This document shows, piece by piece, positions 62,151-64,000 of a stretch of DNA of 64,000 nt. Numbering within the stretch: position 1 is the first letter of the stretch; every line of letters begins with the position of its first letter. The stretch covers positions 186,001 to 250,000 of the forward strand of contig JABTTZ010000003.1 in the NCBI GenBank assembly GCA_015075625.1, in the 5' to 3' direction. The notes beneath the pieces are model-generated. The model ran no database searches. It saw only the letters and a program-made list of their open reading frames with translations, and had not been told where the DNA came from. The translations under genes and the position numbers were made by a program. The DNA comes from Anaerolineales bacterium. Lineage in GTDB: Bacteria; Chloroflexota; Anaerolineae; Aggregatilineales; UBA2796.

Positions 62151-63152
62151 ATGTTTGAACTGCTTTTTCTGGGGACATCCGCCTCTGCCCCTTCTGTCCA
62201 TCGGGGCTTATCGGCACATCTGCTGACGGTTGAGAACTCTCACTACCGCTTCTTAATCGACTGTGGTGAGGGGACACAACGGCAAATTTTGCGCAGCGGG
62301 ATCGGATTCAAGCGGCTGAACCGCGTCTTGATCACCCACAGCCACCTTGATCACATTTTGGGGCTTGCCGGGCTATTTTCAACACTGCTACGTTGGGAAG
62401 AATTAAGCGAATTTGAGATTTACGGCAGCCGCTATGCGCTGGATCGTGTCCATCAATTGATATATGGGATCGTCTTGCACGGTGAACCGCCACCCGTCCC
62501 CGTCCACCTGATCGACCTCAAAGAAGGGATGTTCTTTGAGGATGACCTGTTCACAGTGAGCGCCTTCCCCGTCAGTCACCGAGGACCAGGCTGTTTAGGG
62601 TATGTGTTTCAAGAAAAACCACGCCGGCGCTTCCGCCAAGAAACGGCAACAGCGCTTGGTGTTCCCTTTGGTCCTGAACGGGCTCGTTTGGTGCGTGGCG
62701 AGGCAGTGACTTTAACCGATGGGCGCGTCATTTATCCCAACGATGTATTAGATGCAGAAGTCCCAGGCGCTCGCTATATTCACACTGGGGATATTGGGCG
62801 GGTTGAGCCGATTCTGAGTCATGTGCAAGGGGCAACAGCGCTGGTGATTGAAGCCACGTATCTTGAAGAAGATGCTCTCCTTGCTGACCAATTCGGACAT
62901 ATGACCGCCGCCCGTGCCGCCCATTTTGCTCATCAAGCCGGCGTAGAGGCATTGATCCTCACCCATATTTCGCGCCGCAGCCGCGAACGGGACATCCTTG
63001 CTGAGGCGCAGGCAATTTTCCCCAATACCTATGTCGCACGCGATTTTGACCGCTTTTCGATTCGCAAGGATCGCCCCGTAGAAAAGCTCAAGCGAGAGCG
63101 TGCCACCGCCGAACTGAGTGAACCTAGTGACCCTCTTGAGGATGAAGTGTAG
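62151..63152 (+). CDS. rnz: Ribonuclease Z
   Basis: A 333-residue RNase Z of the MBL fold, which trims tRNA 3' ends. The N-terminus (FLGTSASAPSVHRGLSAHLL), the motif HSHLDH (His63-His68, metal binding), FPVSHRGPGCLGY, and GDIGRVEPI with LVIEATYL are all in the family order. Because the nearby tRNA encodes CCA, the enzyme here may be more important for other tRNAs. It ends directly before a small Cys-rich gene. Confidence 0.92.
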   Translation: MFELLFLGTSASAPSVHRGLSAHLLTVENSHYRFLIDCGEGTQRQILRSGIGFKRLNRVLITHSHLDHILGLAGLFSTLLRWEELSEFEIYGSRYALDRVHQLIYGIVLHGEPPPVPVHLIDLKEGMFFEDDLFTVSAFPVSHRGPGCLGYVFQEKPRRRFRQETATALGVPFGPERARLVRGEAVTLTDGRVIYPNDVLDAEVPGARYIHTGDIGRVEPILSHVQGATALVIEATYLEEDALLADQFGHMTAARAAHFAHQAGVEALILTHISRRSRERDILAEAQAIFPNTYVARDFDRFSIRKDRPVEKLKRERATAELSEPSDPLEDEV

Positions 63153-63401
63153 ATGCGTGTGCCGTATTGCCATGTCTGCGAGAGCGATCCAACCGAAAAA
63201 CAAAAATATGGGGAGAGCGGATTGGCGGAAGGAGAATATTGCCCAGTCTGTTTTCGCCCCTTTTGCCGCCACCACAGCGGGATCGTCCGCTGGCGCTGGA
63301 AGGACTCCCGCGAGGCAGACAGCGCCCGTATTTGCATCGAGTGTAAGCGGGCATATAGCCACCGCAGTTGGGATGCTGTGCGGCGGGAGTGGATTAGCTG
63401 A
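63153..63401 (+). CDS. Small Cys/His-rich zinc-binding protein
   Basis: An 82-residue protein whose ATG begins the base after the RNase Z stop, so translation is coupled. Cys/His spacing is CHVC (6-9), then CPVC-FRPFCRHH (30-40), and CIEC (about 60-63), suitable for two zinc sites like a small treble-clef or ribbon. No other motif is seen. Its tight linkage with RNase Z suggests RNA-related or regulatory work, inference only. Confidence 0.65.
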   Translation: MRVPYCHVCESDPTEKQKYGESGLAEGEYCPVCFRPFCRHHSGIVRWRWKDSREADSARICIECKRAYSHRSWDAVRREWIS

Positions 63402-63619
63402 ACGAGCCGCATTTCCCACGATATAGAGAGGGAATCTTTTTGATTTGAACATACCCTTTCTACCAGGAATGATTAAAAGACTCTATATAAGTGTTAAATC
63501 CTGTAATCACGCCAAATTCAACGCTTGCATGGAGGTTTGTGATGGAATACACTTAGAGACTGGTTGCTAGGTTTTGTCTAGAATGCAACCTCTAGGTGTT
63601 GTTGCAAGGAGTCCAAGCG
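63402..63619. promoter_or_regulatory. Intergenic region before the last secreted gene
   Basis: A 218-base AT-richer gap. TATATAAG (63483-63490) could be part of a promoter. GGTTGC at 63562-63567 and GCAACC at 63585-63590 make a loose hairpin 30 bases before the start codon, which might affect translation. Nothing coding is seen. Confidence 0.35.
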
Positions 63620-64000
63620 ATGAAAAAGATGTTTCGGCTCGCCCTGCTGGTGGTGATGATGGCGTTCATGGTGATGCCCATCCTCAGCGTGAAGGCGCAA
63701 GACTGTCCCGAAGGCGTCACCGGCGCTGATTGCGACCTGTTGACGGCAGCGGGAAAAGCTCAATATACCTCGTTCACCATTGATTCCTATACAGTGGGGA
63801 TCAACGTCAAGGGTGCCCCGACAGGTGATGTCGTTGTTGATGTCAAGGGCAGCGGCGCCATTGATGGCAGCAAACTGATGCCCGGCGGCACGATGCTTAC
63901 CGACACGACAGAAATCTTGAAAGCACTGCTTATGGTGCTGACGATTGACGCGAAGGTCGATGCTAGTGGGAAGAGCCAAGCGGGTACGATTGAAGTTCGC
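63620..64000 (+). CDS. Secreted hypothetical protein, N-terminal part
   Basis: An ATG at 63620, after AAGGAG (63606-63611), begins a signal peptide (MKKMFRLALLVVMMAFMVMP ... VKAQ) and a mature part with DCPEGVTGADCDLL and a Gly/Asp/Val-rich beta segment (VDVKGSGAIDGSKL). The gene runs off the right edge after 127 codons. Two early cysteines may pair. The family is not recognised. Confidence 0.75.
   Translation, partial: MKKMFRLALLVVMMAFMVMPILSVKAQDCPEGVTGADCDLLTAAGKAQYTSFTIDSYTVGINVKGAPTGDVVVDVKGSGAIDGSKLMPGGTMLTDTTEILKALLMVLTIDAKVDASGKSQAGTIEVR

Overview
The window is a GC-rich, densely coded bacterial chromosome segment. It most likely comes from an uncultured Chloroflexota (Anaerolineae-like) bacterium. 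This is inferred from gene content: a kinase-AAA-TPR regulator, a fused GlyQS glycyl-tRNA synthetase, DUF4388 plus small-GTPase pairing, Cys-anchored beta-propeller lipoproteins, a YHYH protein, Csx15, and several families of short palindromic intergenic repeats. No rRNA, ribosomal protein or other taxonomic marker is present to confirm it.

Layout. 1-650: end of a glycoside-hydrolase-like gene and a small hypothetical. 1084-3956: OmpR-type two-component system and an exported rhodanese. 4013-9300: a minus-strand methyltransferase, a DUF6159-like membrane protein, an exported thioredoxin/NHL protein and a YHYH protein. 9679-13221: a 1180-residue serine/threonine kinase-ATPase-TPR protein. 13442-16392: two tandem paralogous secreted proteins and a G5/propeller lipoprotein. 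16470-24700: a complete type III-B (Cmr) effector operon led by three accessory genes, csx15, a CARF protein with a RelE-like tail, and a CARF (NE0113-like) protein fused to a LuxR-type helix-turn-helix. 24959-29073: ClC channel, zinc-ribbon membrane protein and a large polytopic membrane protein. 29185-36607: FGGY sugar kinase, histidine phosphatase and Mrp antiporter mrpABCDE, without F and G. 37021-38191: a DarT toxin fused to a DarG macrodomain, interrupted by a one-base frame shift. 38329-41135: secF and secD. 41851-43527: an AT-rich HEPN-like gene. 43699-63401: housekeeping and envelope genes (glyQS, ctpA, PspC/LiaF-like pair, pfkB kinase, hydrolase, GTPase/DUF4388 pair, uppP, acetyl-CoA synthetase, tRNA-Leu, pspA, metallo-hydrolase, membrane genes, RNase Z). 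63620-64000: start of a secreted protein.

How the parts fit. The strongest accessory content is defensive. The Cmr operon has a Cas10 with an intact GGDD cyclase motif and no visible HD nuclease, so it should work through cyclic oligoadenylate signalling. The operon carries two CARF receptors and Csx15, a cyclic-oligonucleotide-handling family. One receptor carries a DNA-binding domain, which suggests a transcriptional output of the CRISPR alarm. No CRISPR array, cas6, cas1 or cas2 lies in the window, so crRNAs must come from elsewhere. DarTG and the HEPN-like gene are separate candidate defence loci, both next to intergenic repeats. The rest looks like ordinary chromosome, with envelope-stress genes (pspA, pspC, liaF-like), Sec translocation and ion homeostasis.
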